Shown here: positions 35,357 through 44,792 of the stretch, piece after piece
Position numbering within the stretch: position 1 is the first letter of the stretch
Layout: every line of letters starts with the position of its first letter
Origin: Shewanella insulae
Lineage (GTDB): Bacteria; Pseudomonadota; Gammaproteobacteria; Enterobacterales; Shewanellaceae
Assembly (NCBI RefSeq): GCF_009831655.1
Contig: NZ_WRPA01000001.1
Span: 1 to 64,000 of the forward strand
Length of the DNA: 64,000 nucleotides
Direction of reading: 5' to 3'
Program-made: the position numbers and the translations under genes
Notes under the pieces: generated by a model
The model's database searches: none
Seen by the model: the letters and a program-made list of their open reading frames with translations, nothing else
Told to the model about the DNA's origin: nothing

Positions 35357-36478
35357 GTGAGCATCACCAAGCAATCTACTAACACAGCTGGCTTAAACCT
35401 GCTCCCAGAAGAGCTTGAGTCGCTGACTCAGCTGGCGGGCCTTAGCCGCCATGCCTTGGTAACCGGGGCCGGTGGCTTTCTGGGTAAGGCGATCTGTCAG
35501 CGGCTCATATCGGCGGGCATCGCCGTGACAGGCTTTGCCAGGGGGCATTATCCCGAGCTCGAAGCCATGGGCGTTAACATGGTGAGCGGTGATATCTGCG
35601 ATCTCGAGTCCGTAACCAATGCCATGGCGGGTTGCGACTTGGTATTTCATGTGGCCTCTAAGGCCGGGGTGTGGGGCAGCAAGGAGAGTTATTTTGCCCC
35701 TAATGTGCAGGGCTGTGACAACCTGCTTAAGGCCGCTATCGCCCAGAGTATCGACAGTTTTGTCTATACCAGTACCCCAAGTGTGACCTTTGCCGGTGAA
35801 GATGAGTCTGGCATAGATGAAAACGCTCCCTATGCCAGTCGTTTCCTTAACTATTATGGTGAGTCCAAGGCGATCGCCGAGCAGATGGTGACGGCCGCAA
35901 ATGGCGCGCCGCTGCCAAATTCATGTTCGGCAGAGGGCATGCTAAATACCGTATCCTTGAGGCCCCATCTCATCTGGGGGCCGGAAGATCCTCACTTGGT
36001 ACCTAGGGTCATCGCCCGCGCCCGAGCCGGTAAGCTTAAGTTGGTGGGTAAGGCCGATAAGCTGGTGGATACCATCTATGTCGGTAACGCCGCCTATGCC
36101 CATATTCTGGCGGCCTTAACTCTCAAGCAAAACCCGCAGCGATGCGCCGGAAAGTGCTACTTCCTGAGTAACGATGAGCCGATCACCATGGCGGCCATGC
36201 TCAACAAGATCTTGGCCTGCGCCGAACTGCCTAAGGTCGAGAAGCGGGTACCCGCCAGCGTCGCTTATCTGGCCGGCGCCCTGTTAGAAGGGGTCTACGG
36301 CCTGCTGGGTAAGCATGAAGAGCCCATCATGACGCGTTTCGTGGCCAGGCAGCTCTCGACCAGTCATTATTTCGATATCTCCGCGGCCAAGCGGGATCTC
36401 AACTATCGTCCCCTGGTGTCCATAGATGAGGGGATGACACAGTTAAGCGGCTGGCTCAAGCAAGTAAAAGTAGATTAA
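35357..36478 (+). CDS. oleD: OleD, NADPH-dependent 2-alkyl-3-ketoacid reductase
   Basis: This 373-residue short-chain reductase (extended type, 3-beta-HSD-like) starts at GTG 35357 with AAGGAG eight bases upstream. The nucleotide motif VTGAGGFLGKAI is near residue 36 and the catalytic YYGESK is near 169. It reduces the OleA product to a 2-alkyl-3-hydroxyacid. A first ~30-residue extension precedes the Rossmann fold. It ends the ole operon. Confidence 0.94.
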   Translation: MSITKQSTNTAGLNLLPEELESLTQLAGLSRHALVTGAGGFLGKAICQRLISAGIAVTGFARGHYPELEAMGVNMVSGDICDLESVTNAMAGCDLVFHVASKAGVWGSKESYFAPNVQGCDNLLKAAIAQSIDSFVYTSTPSVTFAGEDESGIDENAPYASRFLNYYGESKAIAEQMVTAANGAPLPNSCSAEGMLNTVSLRPHLIWGPEDPHLVPRVIARARAGKLKLVGKADKLVDTIYVGNAAYAHILAALTLKQNPQRCAGKCYFLSNDEPITMAAMLNKILACAELPKVEKRVPASVAYLAGALLEGVYGLLGKHEEPIMTRFVARQLSTSHYFDISAAKRDLNYRPLVSIDEGMTQLSGWLKQVKVD

Positions 36479-36515
36479 GGATGAGATTAAGACAGGCGAG
36501 ATGCTGACCGCCTGG

Positions 36516-36938
36516 CTAGGGGGCCGCTTGCTGCATGGCGTCTATCATCACCTTGGCTATCTCGTCGTAATAGCAAGCCCAGGCCTGCTCGATAGCCGGA
36601 CTGGATGCGTCTCTCAGACAGTCTTGAATCGATAATAATAAAGCCGACCGCACCACCTCAAACTGGCTGACTTTGACGCCATATTCCAGATGCTTTCGTC
36701 CTAGTTCCTCTAGCTTAGGCTTAACCTCATTAAATTGATGCACCTTGGCAACGGCAGTGGTGATGAGTTCGTTGAAATGATACTCGAACACCGGCCGATC
36801 GCTCTGGAACATGGGACGGATCAAGGGCGCCATGGCGAACAGGCAATCGTAAAAGTGGCCGGCAAAGTTGCTGTTTTGCCGATTGATCATGGCAAAGGAT
36901 TTTTGGATCAGCTGTTTTTGCTCGTCGGTGAGAGCCAT
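36516..36938 (-). CDS. single-domain globin
   Basis: This 140-residue globin has the proximal haem His83 in LGRKHLEYGV and a Phe at FYDCLFAMAP that fits CD-corner position. The length and LTDEQKQLIQKSFAMI start match bacterial haemoglobins of the Vgb/HMP globin-domain type, without the reductase part. It could bind oxygen or nitric oxide. The gene is convergent with oleD and lies 174 bases from bioA on the same strand. Confidence 0.88.
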   Translation of the reverse strand: MALTDEQKQLIQKSFAMINRQNSNFAGHFYDCLFAMAPLIRPMFQSDRPVFEYHFNELITTAVAKVHQFNEVKPKLEELGRKHLEYGVKVSQFEVVRSALLLSIQDCLRDASSPAIEQAWACYYDEIAKVMIDAMQQAAP

Positions 36939-37112
36939 AGCATTCCCTTTCCCTGAGGTTGAGCGTAGCGGCGCTATGTGGCCGAGTGCTAATCGCTGCT
37001 GTGCAGCCTAAGTCATCGGTGCGCCTTGGCTAACTATAGCTCAGGGATTGTTCAGGGGCACAATCTTGCCCCCGGAATATAGGCGAGTCTAAATTAAACT
37101 AGACCAGGCGGG

Positions 37113-38453
37113 TTAACCGTGGCTGATAAAGCCCGCGTCATCGCTATCTGCGTCTTTTGCCTGAGCACCGGCAATGGCGGCGACCTCGAGCATCGCCTGG
37201 GTGAGTTGGCTGAGCTGGCGTGGGCTTATGGTGTAAGATGGCATGATATAGATATAGTTTGAGAAGGGGCGAACCCAGACGCCGCGATCCACAAATGCCT
37301 GTTGCAGCGCAGCGGTATTGACGCTGCTTATCATCTCTATCACACCGACGGCGCCCAAACAGCGCACCGCCTTTACTCCGTCAATATCCCGGGCCGGCGC
37401 TAACTCTCGGTGCATCTGCTGCTCGATGTTGGCCACCTGTTCGGGCCATCGATTTTGATTGATCAGATCCAGGCTGGCGCTGGCGGCGGCGCAGGCCAGC
37501 GGGTTACCCATGAAGGTGGGACCATGCATGAAGACGCCAGAGGGAGAGTCGCTGATCCCCAAGGCCACCTCGTCGCTGCACAGGGTGGCGGCCAGGGAGA
37601 TATACCCGCCGGTGAGCGCCTTACCCAGACAGAGAATATCGGCCTCTATGTCGGCGTGCTGGTAGGCAAACAGTTTACCTGTGCGGCCAAAGCCTGTGGC
37701 TATCTCATCTAAGATCAACAACACCTTGTAGCGATCGCATAGGGCACGCAGCCCCTTCAGGTAGTCGGCGCTGTAGAAATGCATGGCGCCGGCGCCCTGC
37801 ATGATAGGTTCTATGATAACCGCAGCAATCGTCTGGTGATGTGCCTCCAGTAGTGCCTCCATCGCCTCGAGATCGTCTGTTATCAGGGGGTCGCCGAAGG
37901 GCGTTTTGGGCGCGGGGGCAAATAGCTGTTGAGTTACAGCCTCGCCAAACATGGTGTGCATGCCGCCTTCGGGGTCACAGACGCTCATCGCGGCGAAGGT
38001 GTCGCCGTGATAGCCGTGTTTCACCGTGAGTATTCGCTGCTTGCCTGGCGCGCCGCGTCCCTGCCAATATTGCAGCGCCATCTTCATCGCCACCTCGACG
38101 GCAATCGAGCCCGAGTCGGCCAAAAACACCTTGGTGAGTTTCTCGCTGGTCATGGCCACTAGCTTCTTACTCACCGCGATGGCGCTGGGGTGGGTAATGC
38201 CGCCAAACATCACATGGCTGAGGCTAGCGAGTTGCTTCTGCATCGCCTCCAGGATATAGGGGTGGCCATAACCGTGTACGCAGGCCCACCAGGAGCTGGT
38301 ACCATCGATTAGGCGCCTGCCATCTTCCAGGATCAACTCACACTCCTCGGCCGCCACCACCCCATAGGCCGGAAGGGCCTGAGTCATGGAGGTGTAGGGA
38401 TGCCAGATGTGTTGTCGGTCGAATTGGTGGTCGATCTGGGTTGTCGCAGACAT
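37113..38453 (-). CDS. bioA: BioA, adenosylmethionine-8-amino-7-oxononanoate aminotransferase
   Basis: This 446-residue PLP enzyme converts KAPA to DAPA in biotin synthesis, with S-adenosylmethionine as amino donor. HIWHPYTSM near residue 15 and GTSSWWACVHGYGHP near 51 are BioA-specific; LILDEIATGFGRTGK gives Asp249 and CLGKALTGGYI the PLP lysine Lys278. AGGA lies before ATG 38453. Divergent from bioBFCD, as usual. Confidence 0.97.
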   Translation of the reverse strand: MSATTQIDHQFDRQHIWHPYTSMTQALPAYGVVAAEECELILEDGRRLIDGTSSWWACVHGYGHPYILEAMQKQLASLSHVMFGGITHPSAIAVSKKLVAMTSEKLTKVFLADSGSIAVEVAMKMALQYWQGRGAPGKQRILTVKHGYHGDTFAAMSVCDPEGGMHTMFGEAVTQQLFAPAPKTPFGDPLITDDLEAMEALLEAHHQTIAAVIIEPIMQGAGAMHFYSADYLKGLRALCDRYKVLLILDEIATGFGRTGKLFAYQHADIEADILCLGKALTGGYISLAATLCSDEVALGISDSPSGVFMHGPTFMGNPLACAAASASLDLINQNRWPEQVANIEQQMHRELAPARDIDGVKAVRCLGAVGVIEMISSVNTAALQQAFVDRGVWVRPFSNYIYIMPSYTISPRQLSQLTQAMLEVAAIAGAQAKDADSDDAGFISHG

Positions 38454-38484
38454 AAAAAATCCTGTTTGTTTTTTAACCGCTAGT

Positions 38485-38534
38485 AAACCGGTTTAACTGG
38501 TTGGCGTTGACAGATTAAGGCCTAAGGGTATGCT
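38485..38534 (+). promoter_or_regulatory. bioBFCD promoter and possible biotin operator
   Basis: TTGACA at 38507-38512 and TATGCT at 38529-38534 are spaced by 16 bases, a good sigma-70 promoter for bioB. The palindrome AAACCGGTTT at 38485-38494 lies just upstream; it shares the AAACC/GGTTT halves of BirA sites but not their usual 14-16 base spacing, so the operator call is weak. Confidence 0.55.
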
Positions 38535-38602
38535 AAGCAAGATAAATGTCGCCGGAAATCAAGCATTCCGGCTAAAAATAGCAACTTGAAGGTTGGTAAT
38601 CA

Positions 38603-39655
38603 ATGTCCGAATTAGCCTTACGTCACGATTGGCAACGTGATGAAATTGAAGCGCTTTTTGCGCTACCTATGAATGACCTGCTGTTTAAGGCCCATAGCAT
38701 TCATCGCCAGCATTTCGACCCTAATGAGGTGCAGATCTCGCGTCTCTTGTCGATCAAGACCGGCGCCTGCCCAGAGGATTGTAAGTATTGTCCTCAGAGT
38801 GCCCGCTACGATACCGGCCTTGAGAAAGAGCGACTGATCGAGATTGAGAAGGTGCTGACTGAAGCCCGCGCCGCCAAGGCCGCCGGGGCGTCACGCTTCT
38901 GTATGGGCGCGGCCTGGCGTAATCCCCACGAGCGTGACATGCCGTATCTGAAGGATATGGTGAGCGAAGTGAAAGCCATGGGCATGGAGACCTGCATGAC
39001 CCTGGGAATGCTTAACGAATCCCAGGCCAAAGAGCTGGCCGATGCCGGACTGGATTACTATAACCACAATCTGGATACCTCGCCGGAATACTATGGTGAC
39101 ATCATCACCACACGTACCTATCAGGACAGACTCAACACCCTGGATAACGTGCGCGCCGCCGGTATGAAGGTGTGCTCCGGCGGTATCGTCGGCATGGGTG
39201 AGCAGGCGAGCGATCGCGCCGGGCTGTTACAGCAATTGGCCAACATGGCCAAGCATCCCGAGTCTGTGCCCATCAATATGTTGGTGAAGGTTGCCGGTAC
39301 CCCATTTGAAAACCTGGACGATCTGGATCCGCTTGAGTTTGTGCGTACCATCGCCGTGGCACGAATCGTGATGCCACAATCAAGGGTCCGCCTGTCGGCA
39401 GGGCGAGAGAAGATGACTGATGAGCTGCAGGCAATGTGTTTCTTTGCCGGCGCGAACTCCATCTTCTACGGCTGCAAGCTGTTGACCACGAGTAACCCGG
39501 AAGAGAATGAAGATATGACGCTGTTTAAGCGTCTGGGTCTACATCCCGAGCAGGGGCAGGCTGGCACGGTCGAAGAGGAAAAAGCGGTATTTGCCAAGGC
39601 TCAGGCTGTTAAAGACAAGGCCTCTCTGCCTTTCTATGATGCGGCAGCGCTCTAA
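38603..39655 (+). CDS. bioB: BioB, biotin synthase
   Basis: This 350-residue radical SAM enzyme inserts sulfur into dethiobiotin. The 4Fe-4S ligands are Cys56, Cys60 and Cys63 in [32 protein letters not shown] and [13 protein letters not shown] are BioB-specific, and the conserved [10 protein letters not shown] follows VRLSAGRE. The start ATG 38603 is AT 68 bases from the -10 element. First gene of bioBFCD. Confidence 0.98.
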   Translation: MSELALRHDWQRDEIEALFALPMNDLLFKAHSIHRQHFDPNEVQISRLLSIKTGACPEDCKYCPQSARYDTGLEKERLIEIEKVLTEARAAKAAGASRFCMGAAWRNPHERDMPYLKDMVSEVKAMGMETCMTLGMLNESQAKELADAGLDYYNHNLDTSPEYYGDIITTRTYQDRLNTLDNVRAAGMKVCSGGIVGMGEQASDRAGLLQQLANMAKHPESVPINMLVKVAGTPFENLDDLDPLEFVRTIAVARIVMPQSRVRLSAGREKMTDELQAMCFFAGANSIFYGCKLLTTSNPEENEDMTLFKRLGLHPEQGQAGTVEEEKAVFAKAQAVKDKASLPFYDAAAL

Positions 39656-39663
39656 CTCTCCTA

Positions 39664-40824
39664 GTGACTAAGCCTATGACTCGGCTACAACAGAAAATCG
39701 ATGACAGGATGCAGCGCGCGGAACAAAGCGGGTTGCTCAGGCGTCGTCAGAAGCTCTTACAGTCGGTTGGTTGTGCTAATCGTTTAGTGCATCAGGGAAG
39801 CATCAAGCATAACTTCGCCAGCAACGATTACCTCGGCCTGAGTCAATCGCCTGAGCTTATCGAGGCGCTGGGGGAGGGGGCGAGATTATACGGCGTCGGT
39901 AGTGGCGCCTCGCCCTTGGTCACGGGTTATAGCGACGCCCACGCCGAGCTCGAGCAGGCGCTTTGTGAGGCTACGGGCCATGAGGCCGCCTTGCTATTTA
40001 GCAGCGGCTTTAGTGCTAATTCTGCCTTGATGAAAACCCTGCTGGACAAGGAGAGTGTGGTGGTGGCCGACAAGCTGATCCACGCCTCATTGATCGACGG
40101 TCTGCTGGAAAGCGGTGCCCAGTTAAAACGCTTCGCCCATAACGATGTAGGCGCTGCCAAGCGATTGGTGGATAAGCATCAGCCTCTGGCCTTGGTGACC
40201 GAGAGCGTCTTTAGCATGGATGGCGATCTGGCGCCCATAGACGAGCTCTATGGGTTGGCGAAAGGCAATGGTGCCTGGTTGATCGTCGATGATGCCCATG
40301 GCTTCGGCGTTCTGCCTCAGGGCGGGCATAACAGAGTCGATGCCAGCTGCTGTGACATTCAAATCGTCACCTTCGGTAAGGCGTTAGGCTGCCAAGGCGC
40401 CGCCATCTTAGGATCGAACGCCGGTATCGATTTTCTGGTGGCCCATGCCAGAGACTATATCTATTCCACCGCCTTGTCGCCGGCCAGTGCCCATGTGGCC
40501 CTTAAGGCGGTGAGCTTGACTCAAGACGGCGAGCGACGAGGCAAATTGGCACAGGTGATTGAGGCATTTAAGCTGGCCGCAAAGGCGAGGGGGCTCGAAC
40601 TGCTTGGCAGTCAGACCCCGATACAGCCGCTGGTGGTAGGGGATATCGATAAGCTTGCGAAGGTCGACCGTGAGCTAAAAGCCGCGGGTTTCTGGGTGGG
40701 AGCGATTCGGCCACCGACCGTGCCCCAGGGGAGCGCCAGGCTCAGGATCACCTTGAATGTGAAGCATACCCAGGCAGAACTAGAGGCCCTGGCAGATCAA
40801 CTACAGCGAGCCTTACAAGATTAA
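39664..40824 (+). CDS. bioF: BioF, 8-amino-7-oxononanoate synthase
   Basis: This 386-residue PLP enzyme joins pimeloyl thioester and alanine. FASNDYLGLS, GSGASPLVTGYS, VTESVFSMDGDLAP, IVDDAHGFGVL and the PLP lysine Lys239 in VTFGKALGCQGA are all present. GTG 39664, eight bases after bioB, or ATG 39676 could be the start; neither has a clear ribosome site, consistent with coupling to bioB. Confidence 0.97.
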   Translation: MTKPMTRLQQKIDDRMQRAEQSGLLRRRQKLLQSVGCANRLVHQGSIKHNFASNDYLGLSQSPELIEALGEGARLYGVGSGASPLVTGYSDAHAELEQALCEATGHEAALLFSSGFSANSALMKTLLDKESVVVADKLIHASLIDGLLESGAQLKRFAHNDVGAAKRLVDKHQPLALVTESVFSMDGDLAPIDELYGLAKGNGAWLIVDDAHGFGVLPQGGHNRVDASCCDIQIVTFGKALGCQGAAILGSNAGIDFLVAHARDYIYSTALSPASAHVALKAVSLTQDGERRGKLAQVIEAFKLAAKARGLELLGSQTPIQPLVVGDIDKLAKVDRELKAAGFWVGAIRPPTVPQGSARLRITLNVKHTQAELEALADQLQRALQD

Positions 40825-40874
40825 GCGGTACAGGCTTAGAAAGTGATTTATTTTTCCAGAGGAAGTCTGATTCT

Positions 40875-41795
40875 GTGTGTAGTGAATTAGCCCAAGATGT
40901 ACCTACGAATATGCCGAGCAAGATGCCAAATCAAATGCGAAACCAAGAGCGAAATCAAGCGCCAGGCCAAATGCCTAATATGCAGGCCAAAGATCGCATG
41001 ACAGAGTCGAGCCAGGCATCGAATGCCGCTCTGCACGACAAGGCTAACATGAGTGCAGACAAGATAGCGCGGCAGTTTTCCCTGGCGGCCAGACATTATC
41101 AGGAGCACGACAAGGTACAGCGACTCAGCGCCCAGAAGCTGAGGGCAAAAATGGTGGCCGTCGGTCGCCTGCTGGATATCGGCTGTGGCCCGGGTACAGA
41201 TTTTTCCGGGTCGCCTGGACTGAATGAGGTGCTGGGACTGGATATCGCCCCAGGTATGTTGTCGCAGATGCGCGCAAGTTTTCCTGCCTATCAAGCGCTG
41301 TGCGGCGATGCCCAGGCGCTGCCCCTTGCCAATGCCAGCATAGACACCCTCTATTCGAACCTTGCGCTGCAGTGGTGCAGGGATATCAAGACGGCCATAG
41401 GTGAGCTTGCCAGGGTGCTTAAGCCTGGCGGTCAGTGTCATCTCGCCATCGTCGTCGATGGTAGCCTTTCTGAGCTTGACGCGCTCGGGCTCAGAGTTAA
41501 TGTCTTCGAACAAGCCCAGACTGTGATAGGTGGGTTTAGCGACACCCATTGGCAAATTGAGCATCAATCGGTGGAGCCGCTACGGGTGCATTTCGATAGT
41601 CTCAAGACCTTGCTCTATTCCATCAAGGGGGTAGGTGCCTCGGCCGCCATGGGCTCAGATGGTAAGTCGCTACCTAGGCTTCGTGGTCGTCAGGATTGGC
41701 TGGCACTGTGTGAGCGCGCCGAGGCCCAGCGTCATCCCGAGGGACTGGCCTTGACCTATCAAATCTTATTTATTCATGCCAGCCGCAGAGGCTAG
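40875..41795 (+). CDS. bioC: BioC, malonyl-ACP O-methyltransferase, with N-terminal extension
   Basis: The SAM motif LLDIGCGPGTD is at residues 99-109, followed by VLGLDIAPGML, GDAQALPLANASID and SNLALQWC, all typical of BioC, which methylates malonyl-ACP to start pimelate synthesis. The family domain begins near residue 60 (KIARQFSLAARHYQEHDKVQ). The first ~58 residues are low complexity, rich in Met, Asn, Gln and Pro. GTG 40875 has AGAGGAAG 11 bases upstream. ATG 41049 (residue 59) would give a normal-length BioC of about 248 residues. Confidence 0.93.
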   Translation: MCSELAQDVPTNMPSKMPNQMRNQERNQAPGQMPNMQAKDRMTESSQASNAALHDKANMSADKIARQFSLAARHYQEHDKVQRLSAQKLRAKMVAVGRLLDIGCGPGTDFSGSPGLNEVLGLDIAPGMLSQMRASFPAYQALCGDAQALPLANASIDTLYSNLALQWCRDIKTAIGELARVLKPGGQCHLAIVVDGSLSELDALGLRVNVFEQAQTVIGGFSDTHWQIEHQSVEPLRVHFDSLKTLLYSIKGVGASAAMGSDGKSLPRLRGRQDWLALCERAEAQRHPEGLALTYQILFIHASRRG

Positions 41796-41810
41796 TTAAG
41801 GACAGGGTTC

Positions 41811-42518
41811 ATGCGTTACTTTATCGCCGGCACAGACACAGACAGCGGCAAGACCTTGGTGGCTTCGTCACTCCTGCATCTGGCGAGCAAGCAGGGCAGT
41901 ACCTTAGGGGTCAAACCCATCGCCTCGGGTTGTGAGCAGACCCCAGAGGGATTGAGAAACGGCGATGCCCTGGCACTGATGGCCGAGTCCAATGTGAAGC
42001 TAACCTATGACAAGGTGAACCCTTTCGCCTTTGCGTCGGCTATTGCGCCCCATATTGCCGCCAAGGAGGTGGGCATTACCCTGAACGCCGATCTGGTCAC
42101 GGCTCATCTTAAGGCATTGCCATTAGATGAGGTGGATTTTGCCTTGGTAGAAGGGGCTGGTGGCTGGCGACTGCCGCTTAACCATGCACTTCGCGTACAA
42201 GATAAGCTTAATCCTCAGGCCTTTCTGTCGACCGTGGCGATCGATCTACAGCTGCCGGTTATCTTGGTGGTTGGGGTTAAGCTGGGTTGTCTCAACCACG
42301 CGCTGCTGACTCAGGAGGCGATACAGGCCGATGGAGTAAACATTGCTGGCTGGGTGGCAAACTGCGTCGACCCTGAGATGCAGGTGACAGACGAAAACTT
42401 ATCTGCGCTCACCGCCTTGATGGACGCCCCATGTCTTGGTGTTATCCCTCATCTGACTGAATGTTCAAGCCAAAACGCCGCCCAATACTTAGATCTTACC
42501 AAGCTGGCATTGAGTTAA
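41811..42518 (+). CDS. bioD: BioD, dethiobiotin synthetase
   Basis: This 235-residue ATPase closes the ureido ring of dethiobiotin. The P-loop GTDTDSGKT is at residues 7-15, GVKPIASGCE follows, and VEGAGGWRLPL carries the substrate-binding loop. GVKLGCLNHALLTQEAI is the BioD-type signature. It follows bioC by 15 bases and ends the operon. Confidence 0.97.
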   Translation: MRYFIAGTDTDSGKTLVASSLLHLASKQGSTLGVKPIASGCEQTPEGLRNGDALALMAESNVKLTYDKVNPFAFASAIAPHIAAKEVGITLNADLVTAHLKALPLDEVDFALVEGAGGWRLPLNHALRVQDKLNPQAFLSTVAIDLQLPVILVVGVKLGCLNHALLTQEAIQADGVNIAGWVANCVDPEMQVTDENLSALTALMDAPCLGVIPHLTECSSQNAAQYLDLTKLALS

Positions 42519-42667
42519 CTTGAGCCGCTATAGCGCCAGTTGAGTGAGGGGCGTTGATTAACAAAGCGCCATTTCCTAGGGTCGCGAGTAATTATTAATA
42601 AAGATTAATGGCTTATCCCGCCAAAGCCAATAAATTTAAGATTAGCTTAATACAGGGCTTCTAGACT

Positions 42668-42697
42668 CCACGCCAAGGTCTACACTTTTTGGCGTGG
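42668..42697 (+). other. hairpin between bioD and htpX
   Basis: Perfect 9-bp stem CCACGCCAA / TTGGCGTGG around a 12-base loop. There is no T run behind it. It may end or protect the bio transcript. Confidence 0.6.
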
Positions 42698-42742
42698 ATG
42701 CGCACTCAATCGTACCCACCGAAAAAATTTTTACGTTTACCC

Positions 42743-42770
42743 TTGAACTCTGACTTATCGGACATATTAT
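42743..42770 (+). promoter_or_regulatory. htpX promoter
   Basis: TTGAAC at 42743-42748 and TATTAT at 42765-42770 with a 16-base spacer. CCTTGAAC also resembles the -35 of heat-shock (sigma-32) promoters, which would suit htpX, but no clear CCCCAT -10 is seen. Confidence 0.55.
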
Positions 42771-42829
42771 GTCGTTAAGAGAGGCTGATGACACATAGGG
42801 TGTCTCATACAGGGCTTATAGGAGCTTAC

Positions 42830-43693
42830 ATGAAGCGTATTTTTCTATTGATCGCGACGAACATGGCAATCTTGCTGGTCGCTTCAATTGTGATGTCTAT
42901 TTTAGGGGTTAACACCTCGACCATGGGCGGGCTATTGGTCTTTGCCGCCATCTTCGGTTTCGGCGGTGCCTTTATCAGCTTGGCTATCTCTAAGTGGATG
43001 GCGAAGAAGACTATGGGCTGTGAAGTGATCACCACACCGCGCGATAACATGGAGCGCTGGTTGGTCGAAACGGTTGCACGTCAGGCCGAGCAGGCGGGTA
43101 TCAAGATGCCTGAGGTGGCCATTTACCAGTCACCCGAGCTGAACGCCTTTGCCACTGGCCCGAGTAAGGATAACTCTCTGGTCGCCGTGAGTAGCGGACT
43201 GCTTTACGGCATGACCCAGGATGAGATCGAAGGCGTATTGGCCCACGAGGTAAGCCATGTGGCCAACGGTGACATGGTGACCCTGACACTGATCCAAGGG
43301 GTGGTGAACACCTTCGTGATCTTCGCAGCCCGTGTAGTGGCAAGCATTATCGACAACTTCGTTGCCAGTAACGACGAAGAGGGTGAAGGTCTGGGTATGT
43401 TTGCCTATATGGCGGTGGTCTTCGTGATGGACATGCTGTTTGGCATCCTGGCGTCAATGATAGTGGCTTACTTCTCACGTGTTCGTGAGTTCAAGGCCGA
43501 TGCCGGCGGTGCTCAGTTAGCGGGTAAGCATAAGATGATTGCGGCGCTGGATAGATTACGTCAAGGCCCTGAAACAGGTGCCATGCCTGCACAGATGGCT
43601 GCCTTCGGTATCAATGGTAAGAAGTCGATGGCCGAACTGATGATGAGCCATCCGCCACTGGAAAAGCGTATCGAAGCACTGCGCGCACAATAA
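42830..43693 (+). CDS. htpX: HtpX, membrane zinc protease
   Basis: This 287-residue protein is of standard HtpX length. Two N-terminal membrane helices (about 4-25 and 33-54) come before the catalytic motif HEVSH at 139-143 ([14 protein letters not shown]), and two further helices flank about residues 155-210. [14 protein letters not shown] supplies the third zinc ligand. HtpX degrades misfolded membrane proteins. ATG 42830 has ATAGGAG upstream; the longer reading from 42788 is rejected. Confidence 0.96.
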   Translation: MKRIFLLIATNMAILLVASIVMSILGVNTSTMGGLLVFAAIFGFGGAFISLAISKWMAKKTMGCEVITTPRDNMERWLVETVARQAEQAGIKMPEVAIYQSPELNAFATGPSKDNSLVAVSSGLLYGMTQDEIEGVLAHEVSHVANGDMVTLTLIQGVVNTFVIFAARVVASIIDNFVASNDEEGEGLGMFAYMAVVFVMDMLFGILASMIVAYFSRVREFKADAGGAQLAGKHKMIAALDRLRQGPETGAMPAQMAAFGINGKKSMAELMMSHPPLEKRIEALRAQ

Positions 43694-43710
43694 TCGATTT
43701 ATAATGATGA

Positions 43711-43737
43711 AAACGGGAGCCTAGGCTCCCGTTTTTT
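43711..43737 (+). terminator. terminator after htpX
   Basis: AACGGGAGC / GCTCCCGTT with a short loop and seven T residues. It lies 18 bases after the htpX stop. Confidence 0.93.
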
Positions 43738-43811
43738 TGCCTGTTTTCGGCTCATCATCTCCTCTGTGCATGAGAGCACAAAGCGATACATGTTTATACG
43801 CATAGCCACAG

Positions 43812-43827
43812 TGTGACCGGGATCAAG
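43812..43827 (+). promoter_or_regulatory. possible CRP/FNR-type site upstream of the cytochrome gene
   Basis: TGTGACCGGGATCAAG has a full TGTGA half and a partial second half at CRP spacing. It is 208 bases before the gene, far for direct activation. Nothing else is recognised in 43738-44034. Confidence 0.3.
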
Positions 43828-44034
43828 TTTATCTGTGACAATGAGGCTTTCGGCATAGATATTTGATTAAGTGCACATTTTTCACTGGTGGCTATTGTTA
43901 GTATGCCCGCAAGAGAAAATTTGCCTATTTGTAAAACCTTAGCTATTTTAAGCTAAGTTGTGCAAATAGGAACAAGGCCGGATGGGACATAATAATTACA
44001 CCCCACTGTGCCAAACATAAGAGAGGAAATTATC

Positions 44035-44382
44035 GTGAGCAATAAAATTCTAAGTGCGTTATTTGGTGCTGGTTTAGCGGCGCTAGCCTTGTCACCAGCG
44101 GCAATGGCAGAGCCACAAGAACTTGCAGAGATGCATGCAGAGATGGAAGGCTGTGAGGCGTGTCACGCAGACGGTGAGCCATCAGCGGACGGTGCTCACG
44201 AGTTTGAACAGTGCCAAAGCTGTCACGGCACCATGGAGGAAATGGACGACGTGCATAAGCCACACGAGGGTAACCTGATGTGTGCCGACTGTCACGCGCC
44301 ACACGACTCTAACGTGGGTGACCGCCCAGCTTGTGATAGCTGCCACGACGATGGCCGCACCGCAGAGTCAGTGCTTAAGTAA
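44035..44382 (+). CDS. cctA: small tetraheme cytochrome c (CctA/STC)
   Basis: This 115-residue periplasmic electron carrier moves electrons between CymA and terminal reductases in Shewanella. GTG 44035 is chosen because GAGAGGAA lies upstream and the signal peptide starts there; cleavage is expected after AMA (residue 25). Four heme sites CxxCH are at residues 40-44, 60-64, 83-87 and 100-104, in a mature protein of about 90 residues. The ending [11 protein letters not shown] is typical of the family. It follows htpX, the order I recall from other Shewanella. Confidence 0.95.
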   Translation: MSNKILSALFGAGLAALALSPAAMAEPQELAEMHAEMEGCEACHADGEPSADGAHEFEQCQSCHGTMEEMDDVHKPHEGNLMCADCHAPHDSNVGDRPACDSCHDDGRTAESVLK

Positions 44383-44406
44383 TAAGCCCATCGCAATAGT
44401 ATCGAG

Positions 44407-44436
44407 AAACACCGGCCAACTGCCGGTGTTTTTTTA
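44407..44436 (+). terminator. terminator after the cytochrome gene
   Basis: AAACACCGGC / GCCGGTGTT with a five-base loop, then a run of seven T residues. The remaining stretch to 44792 holds no gene; it presumably carries the curli promoter, which I cannot pick out with confidence. Confidence 0.93.
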
Positions 44437-44792
44437 TGCCTCATTTTTATGTAGCTTGCTTAGTTCTCATTAGATTGGCCAAGCCCCTGACGACACTAAG
44501 CTCCTGATGATTAGCATACTTTAAGCACGCCTTGTTTTAGCCATTGTTGTTTAGCGTGCGCGAGAGGGGGCTTATCTAAAACCTGCTCACAGCGGTCCTT
44601 TCAACCCTCTTAGCTTTATTGCCAAGTAACTGCGCTATACCACCGCCATCCTTTTTACTTAGTTAGTAGAAAAGTATTAGTGCTAGTCGCGGAATAGATA
44701 TTTTGTCTAGCCGGAGTTAATACTCTTTGGGGACGTAAGTCCTTTGCCTTAGATAGATAATCTTGGCCTTAAACCACTAGGGTGTGCCAAGG

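Noticed and set aside
40887..41567. A 226-residue minus-strand frame inside bioC
   Set aside because: It is antisense to a well-supported gene; no motif or start signal supports it.
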